17,483 nt of DNA, from the NCBI GenBank assembly GCA_937967425.1, contig CALBST010000423.1:1-17483 (forward strand). Direction: 5' to 3'. The position numbers were made by a program, and so were the translations under genes. How positions within the stretch are numbered: position 1 is the stretch's first letter; the number at the start of each line of letters is the position of its first letter. Source of the stretch: an uncultured Caulobacteraceae bacterium. Lineage in GTDB: Bacteria > Pseudomonadota > Alphaproteobacteria > Caulobacterales > TH1-2. The notes beneath the pieces are model-generated. The model searched no databases. It saw only the letters and a list, made by a program, of their open reading frames with translations, and was not told the DNA's origin. This document shows positions 1-7,332 of this stretch, in pieces.

Positions 1-57
1 GGCGGCCTCTTGGGCGGCTTCACCACCAACATCTTCGAACGCATCGCGGCGTTCTAA
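1..57 (+). CDS. fliQ: FliQ, C-terminal end only (partial)
   Basis: The first 18 codons of the window form an open frame ending in TAA at 55-57, with deduced end GGFTTNIFERIAAF. The ATG of fliR begins two bases after this stop. FliQ is a small (about 90 aa) two-helix membrane protein of the flagellar type III export gate, and fliQ normally lies directly before fliR. The identification rests mainly on this position and tight spacing; the short tail (hydrophobic-amphipathic, ending shortly after a Gly-rich stretch) is compatible with FliQ but not diagnostic. The 5' part lies outside the window. Confidence 0.6.
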   Translation, partial: GGLLGGFTTNIFERIAAF

Positions 58-59
58 GC

Positions 60-815
60 ATGAATCTCACGCTCTACGGCGTAGAAATCTGGGCCACCGC
101 GCTGCTGTTCGCGCGGATCGGCGGCATGATCATGTTGCTGCCGGGTTTCGGCGAACCGGCGGTGCCGGCGCGCGTGCGCTTGGGCTTTGCGCTGGCGATG
201 GCGATCGCACTTGGCCCAGCGCTCGCGACCGCCGTGCCCGAACCCGCGAACACAGCGTGGGGGATGGCGTTCCAGATCGGCGCGGAAGTGTTGATCGGCA
301 TTCTGCTCGGCGCCGCGGCCCGAATGCTCGTCTCGTCGCTGGCGACAGCGGGTCAAATCGTCGGCCTCGAACTCGGCATCTCCTTCGCGCAAACCGCCGA
401 CCCGACAGCCACAGGCAGCGGTCAACTCGTGGCGGTGTTCTTGGGCGTGATGGGTGTGGCGCTCATCTTCGCGACCGGCCTGCACCACATGTTTCTGGAA
501 GGGATCGCGGGCTCATACCAAGTGATCTCACTCGGTGCGCAACCGCCGGTTGGCGATGCGGCAGAGCTTGCGTTGGATGCGACGGCAACGGCGTTCCGCG
601 TCGGCTTTCAGATCGCTGTGCCGCTCATCGTAGCGGGCATGATCTTCCGCGTAGGGCTCGGCGTGCTGTCGCGTTTGATCCCGCAGATTCAGGTGTTTTT
701 CGTCGCGCTGCCGCTGCAAATCATGGGCGGACTCGTCGTGTTTGCGCTGGGCCTCTCCACCGGCATGCTGATCTGGCTCGATAGTCTCGAGCGCTATGCG
801 ACGTGGTTGCGATGA
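60..815 (+). CDS. fliR: Flagellar biosynthesis protein FliR
   Basis: FliR is an integral membrane subunit of the flagellar type III secretion export gate (FliPQR-FlhB) in the inner membrane, through which rod, hook and filament subunits leave the cell. The 251-aa product has the usual FliR length and is almost wholly hydrophobic, with about six membrane segments. Family features visible are the N-terminal region LLFARIGGMIMLLPGFGE (about residues 15-32), the RVRLGFALAMAIALGPAL helix (about 38-55), the GQIVGLELGISFAQ stretch (about 97-110) and the C-terminal RLIPQIQVFFVALPLQI segment (about 205-221). The ATG starts two bases after the preceding stop, which implies translational coupling within a fliQ-fliR operon. 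The gene ends 169 bases before flhB, a gap filled by a palindromic repeat element. Confidence 0.95.
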   Translation: MNLTLYGVEIWATALLFARIGGMIMLLPGFGEPAVPARVRLGFALAMAIALGPALATAVPEPANTAWGMAFQIGAEVLIGILLGAAARMLVSSLATAGQIVGLELGISFAQTADPTATGSGQLVAVFLGVMGVALIFATGLHHMFLEGIAGSYQVISLGAQPPVGDAAELALDATATAFRVGFQIAVPLIVAGMIFRVGLGVLSRLIPQIQVFFVALPLQIMGGLVVFALGLSTGMLIWLDSLERYATWLR

Positions 816-836
816 GCAGCGGCGCGTTTTCCTCCA

Positions 837-959
837 CACGTTTCCCGGCCGAAGCGCGTAGCGCGAAGAGCCGGGACCTAGGGGCAAACACTCTGCTTGC
901 GGCTCCTGGGTCCCGGCTCGCCCCCCGGCTCAAGGCCGGGGCTGCGTCCGGGAAACGTG
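837..959. repeat. Nested palindromic (REP-like) element between fliR and flhB
   Basis: The fliR-flhB gap holds a nested inverted repeat. The outer arms are a perfect 12-bp match (CACGTTTCCCGG at 837-848, its reverse complement at 948-959). Inner arms lie at 869-880 and 907-918 (AGCCGGGACCTA against TGGGTCCCGGCT, 11 of 12 pairing, the odd pair being G-T). A third perfect 7-bp hairpin lies at 923-929/935-941 with loop TCAAG. The sequence is therefore able to fold into a branched structure of about 125 bases. It resembles the intergenic palindromic repeats scattered in many alphaproteobacterial genomes; whether it is multicopy here cannot be seen from one window. It ends just before the flhB ribosome binding site (AGGAG, 971-975). 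The open frame running through it is judged spurious. Confidence 0.75.
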
Positions 960-984
960 GTTGGTTCGTCAGGAGCGCTGACTG

Positions 985-2067
985 ATGGCGGCTGATGACG
1001 ACGACAAGACAGAAGAGCCGACGCCGCGAAAGCTCGAACAGGCGCGCGAGAAGGGCGACATCATCTACACGCAGGAAGTCGGCTCGGCGCTCTCGCTGAT
1101 CGCGCTGACCGGCATCGTCGCGTTTATGGCCGGGCCGATCGCATCGCAGTTGGCGCACGCGTTCATCGGCTTCCTGTCGATGCCCGATCAGTACTCGACG
1201 CAACCGGCCGCGCTTGAACACATCCTCGGGCAGATCGGCCTGAAGCTGCTCGCGATTTTCGGGTTGACGTGCCTGGCGCTCGCGGCGGCGGGCGTCGCTG
1301 CGCGCTACATTCAGGACAAAGGCACGTTCACCGGCGAACGGCTGACGCCAAAGCTTGAAAAGCTCAATCCGATGGAGGGCTTCAAGCGTGTGTTCGGCAA
1401 GCAGGCGTTCGCCTCGTTCCTCAAATCGCTGGCGAAGCTTGCGGTCGTTGGCGGGGTGATGTTGTGGGCGCTCTGGCCAAAAGACTCGACGCTTGAAAAC
1501 CTGTCGCTGCTCGATGCCAACGCTTTGTTGCCCTATGTGCAGGACCGCGTTGTCGCGATGCTGATTGCGTTGACCAGCGCCTCCGCATTCATCGCCGTCG
1601 TCGATTATGTGTTCACGCGACAATCCTACATGAAACGCCAGCGCATGAGCCGGCGCGAAATCAAGGAAGAACATCGCCAGCAAGACGGTGATCCGATGGT
1701 CAAGGCGAAGCTGCGCCAAATCCGGATGCAGCGCTCACGCCAGCGGATGATGCAAAACGTGCCGCAGGCTAGCGTGATCATTACGAACCCGACCCACTAC
1801 GCCGTTGCGCTGAAGTATGACCCGATCACCACGCCCGCGCCGGTCTGCCTGGCGATGGGCGTCGATGCGGTGGCGTTACGAATTCGGGAAGTGGCCGAAG
1901 AGCACGACATTCCGATCGTGGAGAATCCGCCGCTGGCGCGGGCTCTGTTCGCGACGGCGGAACTCGATCAGCCGATTCCAAAGGAACATTACGAGGCCGT
2001 CGCCAAGGTCATTGGCTTCGTTATGCGCCTCGCCCGCCGGCGTGGCGGCCGGCGCAGCAGTTTGTGA
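985..2067 (+). CDS. flhB: Flagellar biosynthesis protein FlhB (export specificity switch)
   Basis: FlhB is the export-gate subunit that switches substrate specificity from rod/hook to filament proteins after cleaving itself. The 360-aa product has the normal size: a charged N-terminus (DDDDKTEEPTPRKLEQAREKG), four membrane segments at about residues 33-53, 88-108, 148-165 and 188-208, the basic linker with MSRREIKEEHRQQDGDP, and the cytoplasmic domain with the autocleavage motif NPTH at residues 268-271 (cleavage between N and P; the E. coli/Salmonella motif begins at N269). AGGAG at 971-975 lies nine bases before the ATG and decides the start. The product is expected to act with FliQ and FliR encoded upstream. 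The 3' end (GRRSSL) lies 13 bases before the cckA start, so co-transcription with cckA is possible. Confidence 0.96.
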   Translation: MAADDDDKTEEPTPRKLEQAREKGDIIYTQEVGSALSLIALTGIVAFMAGPIASQLAHAFIGFLSMPDQYSTQPAALEHILGQIGLKLLAIFGLTCLALAAAGVAARYIQDKGTFTGERLTPKLEKLNPMEGFKRVFGKQAFASFLKSLAKLAVVGGVMLWALWPKDSTLENLSLLDANALLPYVQDRVVAMLIALTSASAFIAVVDYVFTRQSYMKRQRMSRREIKEEHRQQDGDPMVKAKLRQIRMQRSRQRMMQNVPQASVIITNPTHYAVALKYDPITTPAPVCLAMGVDAVALRIREVAEEHDIPIVENPPLARALFATAELDQPIPKEHYEAVAKVIGFVMRLARRRGGRRSSL

Positions 2068-2080
2068 GTGGAGACGCCCT

Positions 2081-4672
2081 ATGGCGGATGGATTTCCCAT
2101 GAGCGGCCAAGGTGCTCGGCGCCCCGAATCGGGGTCAATTGGCGGCGCAATGACCGATCATGCACAAACCCCGGCGCCGCGCAGCGGCGGGCGGCTCGAT
2201 CCGCTTCAGATCTTGTTCTGGTTCTCCGTCGCCGTTGGCCTCGGCGCGGCCGGTGTTGCGCTGACCGCCGGACAAGCCGTCGGCCAGGCGGGTGCGGTGT
2301 TGCTGATCCTGCTCGCGGCGGCGGGCTTAGTGCTGTTCTTCTGGATGTCGCGCGGTGCGGGCCGCCGCGTGGGCGCGTTCCCGGAGCGCGGCGCGATTGC
2401 AGCAAACTCGCTCTTGGGCGGCCGCAACGATTTCGCGTTCGTCGAGGCGCTCGATGAAGCGGCGCTGATCACGGACGCGCATCTCTCGCCACTGGTCGCA
2501 AATCATGCCTATCACCAGATCGCGGAGGCGGCTGGCATACTGGGCGAGAGCGATCGCCCGCCGATGATGAGCCGCTTGTTCGGCGCCGACCCGATGCTGT
2601 CGGCGCCGATGTTCAGGTTATCGAAGGCCGCGCAACTTGGGCAGACGCGGCGCGAGGAATTACCGGGCACTTCGGCGATCAATGGCAAGCACACGCGTTA
2701 CGAAGCGTGCGTTGGTCCGATCCCGGGCGGGCATGTGCTGTGGCGGTTGCGTGAGCTTGGCGCGGCGGAGCAGGGCTCAAGCCCTGATGATGGGCGCCAG
2801 CTCTTCCTGGACGATTCACCGGTCGGCTTCTTCGCGGCGCGTTCTGACGGGCAGATCATCTACATGAACCGCTCACTGCGCGCGGTGCTTGGCCTAGGCG
2901 ACGATCCGCAATTGCTGCGCGTCAAGGACATGATCAAGGAAGACGCAAGTCGCTTGATCCGCCGTGATCGCCGTGGCTTCGGGCCGGCGCGTGCGAAGGT
3001 GACGCTGAAGGGCATCGACGGCCAGGAGACGCAAGCCAGCGTGCTCAGCTTCGTGCCGATGGACGACATCGACGGCGCGGTGCGCGGTTTGGTGTTCTTC
3101 TCCGACGCAGAAACGCCGGAAGCGACGGTTGCGCCGCGCACGGCGGCCGTGACGAGCGCCGATGGCGTGTTCGCGCAGGCGCCGTTCGGAGTTGCGGTGC
3201 TCGATGGCATCGATCCGGGTTCGGCGGCGGTGTTGGATTCGAACGCCTCGTTGATGGAAATGACGCAAGGCCGGGCGACGCCGAGCGCGGCGTTCGCGGA
3301 TTTGTTCGATGCGTCGGAAGGCCCGGCGCAATTGGCGCATCGTCTGCGCCAGGCGATGAACGATCCTGTCGAGATCACCTTGGCGACGACGCCGCCGACG
3401 GCGGTGCATGTGCAGTTGGCGCGTGGCGGCGATGGCCGGGCGTTGGCCTACATCTCGAACGTCTCGCAGCAGCGTGAACTGGAAACGCGGCTCGCGCAGT
3501 CCGAGAAGATGCGCGAGATCGGCGAACTGGCCGCGGGCGTCGCGCACGACTTCAACAATCTGCTCACGGTGGTGATGCAGACGTGCTCGTATCTCTTGCG
3601 CCGCCACCCAGTGGGGGACGCCGACTATCCGATGCTCAAGGAAATTGCCGATCACGCGACGACGGCGAAGGAGCTGTCGGAAATGCTGCGCGCCTATGCG
3701 CGCCAGCAGAATTTCGCGCGCGAAGTGTTCGATGTCGGCGACTTCCTCGGCTCCAAGCAGGAGCTCATCCGCCGCATCATGGGCGCGTCGATCCAGACGG
3801 AAATCCGTCACGGCCGCGATCTGCCGTATGTGAAGGTCGATAAGACGCAGCTTGAGCGCGTGATCGTGAACCTCGCCACCAATGCACGCGATGCGATGAC
3901 GCCGAAGGGCTCGCCGATTGCGCGCGATGGCAAGCTGATGCTGCGCACCTCGGTGATCGAAGCGGCGCAGGCGCGCGCCATGGGTCACAACCCGATGGAA
4001 GACGGCAGGTACGTCATGATCGAGGTTGAAGACACAGGCGGCGGCATCAAGCCGGAGCACGCGGCGAAAATCTTCCGCCCGTATCACTCGACCAAGGAGG
4101 CCGGCAAAGGCACGGGGCTTGGCCTCGCGACCAGCTACGGCATCATCAAGCAATCCGGCGGCTATATCTTCTTCAGCTCGAAGGTCGGCGTCGGCACCAC
4201 GTTCCGCATCTTCCTGCCGGAATACACGCCGACGCAGGAAGAGCTCGACGAGATCGCCGCCAAGGAACGCGCGCTGATCGCGCCGCCGCCGAAGGATGTC
4301 TCGGGCCGCGGCAGGATCCTGTTCGTGGAAGACCTCGTGCCGGTGCGCCGCGCGACGGTGCGCAATCTGAAAGAATGCGGCTACGAGGTCGAAGAAGCCG
4401 GCGACGGGCAGGAGGCGTTGGATATTCTGACGGCCAAGCCCGGCGCGTTCGACATCATCATCTCCGACGTCTCGATGCCGATCATGACCGGCCCCGAGAT
4501 GCTGCAGGAAGCCGAGCCGGCGATGATCGGCAACGCCAAAGTGCTCTTCCTCTCCGGCTACGCGCCCGAGAGCTTCAGCGACATGCTGGAGAAATATCCG
4601 GTGCACTATCTGTCGAAGCCGGTGACGATGGAGCAGCTCGTCGGCCGCGTGAAGGAGCTGCTGGCGGCGTAA
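2081..4672 (+). CDS. cckA: Cell-cycle hybrid sensor histidine kinase CckA
   Basis: CckA autophosphorylates on His, passes the phosphate to its own receiver Asp and then to ChpT, which phosphorylates CtrA and CpdR to control replication and flagellar genes in Alphaproteobacteria; it can also act as a phosphatase. Visible parts of the 863-aa product: two membrane helices (about residues 44-63 and 68-90), a possible degenerate PAS (about 115-225), PAS-like domains at about 240-350 and 365-470, the dimerisation/phosphoacceptor motif AAGVAHDFNNLL with His489, N-box Asn601 (NLATNARDAM), G1 box DTGGGI at 651, G2 box GTGLGLA, and a receiver with acidic FVEDL, phosphoacceptor Asp796 (ISDVSMP) and LSKPV Lys. 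The frame is open further upstream, inside flhB, but GGAG at 2070-2073 seven bases before ATG 2081 decides the start; ATGs at 2099 and 2150 are alternatives. The product is longer than the roughly 690 aa of C. crescentus CckA. The flhB-cckA order is as I recall in Caulobacter. Confidence 0.93.
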   Translation: MADGFPMSGQGARRPESGSIGGAMTDHAQTPAPRSGGRLDPLQILFWFSVAVGLGAAGVALTAGQAVGQAGAVLLILLAAAGLVLFFWMSRGAGRRVGAFPERGAIAANSLLGGRNDFAFVEALDEAALITDAHLSPLVANHAYHQIAEAAGILGESDRPPMMSRLFGADPMLSAPMFRLSKAAQLGQTRREELPGTSAINGKHTRYEACVGPIPGGHVLWRLRELGAAEQGSSPDDGRQLFLDDSPVGFFAARSDGQIIYMNRSLRAVLGLGDDPQLLRVKDMIKEDASRLIRRDRRGFGPARAKVTLKGIDGQETQASVLSFVPMDDIDGAVRGLVFFSDAETPEATVAPRTAAVTSADGVFAQAPFGVAVLDGIDPGSAAVLDSNASLMEMTQGRATPSAAFADLFDASEGPAQLAHRLRQAMNDPVEITLATTPPTAVHVQLARGGDGRALAYISNVSQQRELETRLAQSEKMREIGELAAGVAHDFNNLLTVVMQTCSYLLRRHPVGDADYPMLKEIADHATTAKELSEMLRAYARQQNFAREVFDVGDFLGSKQELIRRIMGASIQTEIRHGRDLPYVKVDKTQLERVIVNLATNARDAMTPKGSPIARDGKLMLRTSVIEAAQARAMGHNPMEDGRYVMIEVEDTGGGIKPEHAAKIFRPYHSTKEAGKGTGLGLATSYGIIKQSGGYIFFSSKVGVGTTFRIFLPEYTPTQEELDEIAAKERALIAPPPKDVSGRGRILFVEDLVPVRRATVRNLKECGYEVEEAGDGQEALDILTAKPGAFDIIISDVSMPIMTGPEMLQEAEPAMIGNAKVLFLSGYAPESFSDMLEKYPVHYLSKPVTMEQLVGRVKELLAA

Positions 4673-4674
4673 GC

Positions 4675-4774
4675 GCAGCGGGTGACATACGCCGCGGGGC
4701 AGCGGGTGACATACACTCACGCTCGACGTTCGAACTAACCTTCGCGATGACAGCCGTGAGTGTATGTCACCCGC
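4675..4774. repeat. Direct and inverted copies of a 16-20 bp repeat at the cckA/hydrolase convergent junction
   Basis: GCAGCGGGTGACATAC occurs twice in direct orientation (4675-4690 and 4699-4714). The second copy extends into a 20-bp arm (4702-4721) that is perfectly repeated in inverse orientation at 4755-4774, with a 33-base spacer. The arms could pair in transcripts coming from either side, so the element could act as a bidirectional end of transcription, but no T-run follows and the loop is long. The right arm overlaps the 3' end of the minus-strand hydrolase and supplies its TGA stop (4767-4769). The left copy begins two bases after the cckA stop. This looks like an inserted repeat that settled exactly between two convergent genes. 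Confidence 0.85.
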
Positions 4775-5762
4775 GGTACCCGCTGTCGATCCAGCGCGCG
4801 ATCGCTTCGGCGACGGCGGGATCGTTGTCGGTGCTGAGGGCGAAGCTGCCCATGGCGTCGAGCCCTGGCGCGGCGCGTTTGTAGAAGTGCTGGAGTTCTG
4901 GGAAGCGCGCGATTTCGGTGGGCAGGCCAGCGCGTGCGGCGGCTAGCGCATCGACCTGTTCGGGCGTCACGGATTGGTCGCGCCCGCCTTGGATGAGGAG
5001 TGTGCGCAGGCGCACGCGCGCGATGGCTTCGCACGGATCGACCGCATCGACTTCGCGCAGATAGACCAGCGCTTGCGGCGGCATTTGCGTGAGGCCTGCG
5101 AGCATCGGATTGGCGCGGGCGGCGTCGCTCAGCGGACGGCCGGCCCGCATGTCTGCGACGGCTGCGTCGAAGCCGCTCATATCCGCGCCCGGCATCATCG
5201 CGACGCTCTGCGCGCGCATGATGTCCATGATCCGAAGCGCGGGGCCGGAGAGGCTGATCATGCCGTCGATGCCTTCGTCGTTCCCCGCGCAGAGAAGCGA
5301 AGCAACGACTGCGCCTTCGCTATGACCAGCGACGAAAAGCGCCGCATCGGGTGTGGCCTCGCGCAGGCGCGCAACGGCGGCGCGCGCGACGACAACGCGT
5401 TCCTCAAAATGCTGGTGCGCCGATGACAGGGTAGTGTCGACGACTTCGCTCCCAGTGGCGGGTCCGATCTTGGCTTGGCGCATCGAGGCGATGCCGAGGG
5501 CGGCGAGTTGATGGGCGAGGTCACGATAGACGTGCGGGCGCACGTTCCATGCTGGGTAGTCGCCGTCCGCATCGGAGAAGAGCGAGCCGGGCAACAGGAG
5601 CACGGTGGCGCGCGCGACGCCGGCAGGTTTCGCGATGCGCCCTGGAATGCGGACGCCATCGACGATGAGGGTGGCGTCTTCTTCGATCATGGTCGTCTCC
5701 TGGGCGGCGGCAGGCGCCGCGAGGGCGCATGCGGCGGCGGCAATGAAGGTGCGGCGTTTCAT
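4767..5762 (-). CDS. Exported alpha/beta hydrolase-fold protein
   Basis: This 331-aa protein begins with a cleavable signal peptide (MKRRTFIAAAACALAAPAAA, residues 1-20); the RR followed by TFIA suggests but does not prove Tat export. The mature part has an alpha/beta-hydrolase catalytic triad: nucleophile Ser148 in GHSEGA, acid Asp262 in GGRDQSV, and base His292 in ELQHFYK. LLLPGSLFSDADGDYP (about 56-71) provides the oxyanion-hole region. The layout resembles esterase/peptidase-like hydrolases; the substrate cannot be read from sequence. The start is chosen for the signal peptide; the region before ATG (5760-5762 on the plus strand) lacks a clear ribosome binding site. The gene converges with cckA and diverges from the pirin gene, 121 bases away. 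Its last two codons and stop lie within the repeat arm at 4755-4774, so the original C-terminus may have differed slightly. Confidence 0.88.
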   Translation of the reverse strand: MKRRTFIAAAACALAAPAAAQETTMIEEDATLIVDGVRIPGRIAKPAGVARATVLLLPGSLFSDADGDYPAWNVRPHVYRDLAHQLAALGIASMRQAKIGPATGSEVVDTTLSSAHQHFEERVVVARAAVARLREATPDAALFVAGHSEGAVVASLLCAGNDEGIDGMISLSGPALRIMDIMRAQSVAMMPGADMSGFDAAVADMRAGRPLSDAARANPMLAGLTQMPPQALVYLREVDAVDPCEAIARVRLRTLLIQGGRDQSVTPEQVDALAAARAGLPTEIARFPELQHFYKRAAPGLDAMGSFALSTDNDPAVAEAIARWIDSGYRG

Positions 5763-5883
5763 GGGGCTCGTGTGAGGCCGGACCTTGGGGACGGCTCAAG
5801 CGTTATTATCAGCGCACCAGGATCAGCCATGTGCCTTATTGCGCTCGCGCGCCGCCCGCATATGTCTGGCGCGGGAGATTGCC

Positions 5884-6756
5884 ATGAGAAAGCTCGTCGT
5901 CGTTCAGGATGCGCCGCGCCCGCATTGGGTCGGGGACGGGTTTCCGGTGCGCTCTATGTTTTCGCCGCAAACGCACGGCGCGGCTCTGTCGCCGTTCATT
6001 CTGCTCGACTATGCGCCGCCGACCGAGTTCGCGCCCGCGCCGCAGAAGCGTGGCGTCGGCGTGCATCCCCATCGCGGCTTCGAGACGGTGACGATCGTCT
6101 ATTCCGGCGAAGTCGATCACCGCGACTCGACCGGCAATGGCGGCCATATCGGCCCGGGCGACGTCCAGTGGATGACGGCCGCGTCCGGCATTCTGCATGA
6201 GGAGTTTCACTCCGCTGCGTTCACGCAAAACGGCGGCACGATGGAGATGGTGCAGCTTTGGGTGAACCTGCCGGCGAAGGATAAGATGTCGCCGCCGGGC
6301 TATCAGGGCTTGCTCGACGCCGACATTCCGTCCGTCGATCTGGCTGATGGCGGCGGCCGCTTGCGCGTGATCGCGGGCGAGTACGCTGGTGCGCGTGGCC
6401 CGGCGCGGACGTTCACACCGATCAACATTTGGGATGTGCGCTTGAACGCTGGCGCGAAGACGGCTTTCACGCTGCCTGAGGGGCACACGCTTGCTGTGCT
6501 GGTTCAGAGCGGGGCGGTGAAGCTCAATGGCGGCGAGACCGCGCGCGACGCGCAATTCGCGATCTTCGAACGCGAAGGCGGCGCGATCGAACTTGAAGCC
6601 GAGAGCGATGCGAAAGTGCTGGTGCTGAGCGGTGAGCCGATCGACGAACCCGTCGCCTGGTACGGCCCGTTCGTAATGAACACCGAAGGGGAGATCCGCC
6701 AGGCAATCACGGACTTCAACGCTGGCAAGTTCGGCGACGTGCGCGCGTTTGCATGA
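5884..6756 (+). CDS. Pirin family protein (bicupin)
   Basis: Pirins are double-cupin metal proteins; some bacterial members show quercetin 2,3-dioxygenase activity, others bind and modulate metabolic enzymes. This 290-aa product has the pirin signature GVGVHPHRGFETVT with metal ligands His61 and His63, followed by ILHEEFH with His105 and Glu107, the same spacing as His56/His58/His101/Glu103 of human pirin. The C-terminal cupin covers about residues 175-270. The frame is open 33 codons further upstream to a GTG-type start near 5785, but that extension is not pirin-like, and GGGAGA at 5873-5878 five bases before ATG 5884 fixes the start. The true substrate is unknown. The gene diverges from the exported hydrolase; 5763-5883 is their shared promoter region, in which I could not pick a convincing -35/-10 pair. 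Confidence 0.92.
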   Translation: MRKLVVVQDAPRPHWVGDGFPVRSMFSPQTHGAALSPFILLDYAPPTEFAPAPQKRGVGVHPHRGFETVTIVYSGEVDHRDSTGNGGHIGPGDVQWMTAASGILHEEFHSAAFTQNGGTMEMVQLWVNLPAKDKMSPPGYQGLLDADIPSVDLADGGGRLRVIAGEYAGARGPARTFTPINIWDVRLNAGAKTAFTLPEGHTLAVLVQSGAVKLNGGETARDAQFAIFEREGGAIELEAESDAKVLVLSGEPIDEPVAWYGPFVMNTEGEIRQAITDFNAGKFGDVRAFA

Positions 6757-6848
6757 CTCTTGGCGCGCCGGCGTTGTCTGTCTCACGCCACAACGAGCGC
6801 TGATGCGTTAAGTGGACTGCCGGCGAGGGCGCAGGCACTTCAGGCACA

Positions 6849-7082
6849 TCACCGATTGACCTTCGGCAGCCTTCGCGCCGCCAGGATCGCGAGCTTGTCG
6901 CTGGGCGGATAGACGACCACGCCGCCATCCGGGGTGGTGACGATCACCATGTTCGGGTCAGGCTTCTGGATCGGGCCGGCCGGGCGCGAAAGCGCGGCCG
7001 TTTTCACGCGGAAGGAGCTCATCGATTCCAGCGTGGCCGGAACGCCGCCGCGCGGCGGAATGGGCGCTAGAGACTGAGCCAT
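6849..7082 (-). CDS. Small uncharacterised protein (77 aa), divergent from recA
   Basis: I do not recognise this 77-aa frame. It has a GAGGA-type ribosome binding site (near 7088-7092 on the plus strand) about seven bases before its ATG, and an amino-acid make-up of a plausible soluble protein: a Pro/Ala/Arg-rich N-terminal half followed by KPDPNMVIVTTPDGGVVVYP, which looks like a short beta-hairpin, and a basic tail (AARRLPKVNR). No membrane segment or signal peptide. It diverges from recA and converges with the pirin gene, leaving 92 bases (6757-6848) in which I see nothing definite. It is the only frame of coding character across 6757-7332. Could be a conserved short hypothetical of Caulobacterales or a chance frame. 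Confidence 0.55.
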   Translation of the reverse strand: MAQSLAPIPPRGGVPATLESMSSFRVKTAALSRPAGPIQKPDPNMVIVTTPDGGVVVYPPSDKLAILAARRLPKVNR

Positions 7083-7224
7083 CCGGCCATCCTCACCATT
7101 TCTCCCTCGAAATTACTTAACGCCGGGCCGCTTGCACAGGAGCGGGACGGGCCCCGCTTTAACCCTCAGACGCCCGAATCCGCCCAAACAAGCGCCCAAC
7201 GAAGGCGCTCTCCGCGGGGGCAAT

Positions 7225-7260
7225 GTTCCGCTTGTGTTCTCAGAACAAACGCGGTACAAA
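7225..7260 (+). promoter_or_regulatory. recA promoter with alphaproteobacterial LexA (SOS) box
   Basis: GTTC at 7225-7228 and GTTC at 7236-7239 are separated by seven bases, exactly the direct-repeat LexA box GTTC-N7-GTTC of Alphaproteobacteria. It overlaps a possible sigma-70 promoter: -35 TTGTGT (7232-7237), 17-base spacer, -10 TACAAA (7255-7260). The second GTTC is also part of a short palindrome GTTCTCAGAAC (7236-7246). LexA bound here would block the -35 element, so recA should be induced by DNA damage. The box is on the recA side of the 250-base divergent region. Further upstream there is a 6-bp hairpin (7141-7146/7153-7158) of unclear meaning. Confidence 0.85.
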
Positions 7261-7332
7261 TGATTCATCGGCGGCGCATGGGCGGGCTGATGGCCTTTAG
7301 AGCTGGACTCAGGGCCATATGGAGGGCGTGAG

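Noticed and set aside
803..985. 60-aa frame between fliR and flhB
   Set aside because: It consists of the palindromic repeat and overlaps the ends of both flagellar genes; typical spurious repeat translation.
2894..4720. 608-aa open frame antisense to cckA
   Set aside because: Composition artefact opposite a clearly real kinase gene; His/Arg-rich with no recognisable motif.
5475..6200. 241-aa plus frame across hydrolase, promoter region and pirin
   Set aside because: Runs antisense to one gene and out of frame with another; no motif.
7106..7165. TTAA-containing sequence before recA as a CtrA box
   Set aside because: TTAAC occurs, but no second TTAA half at the seven-base spacing is present.
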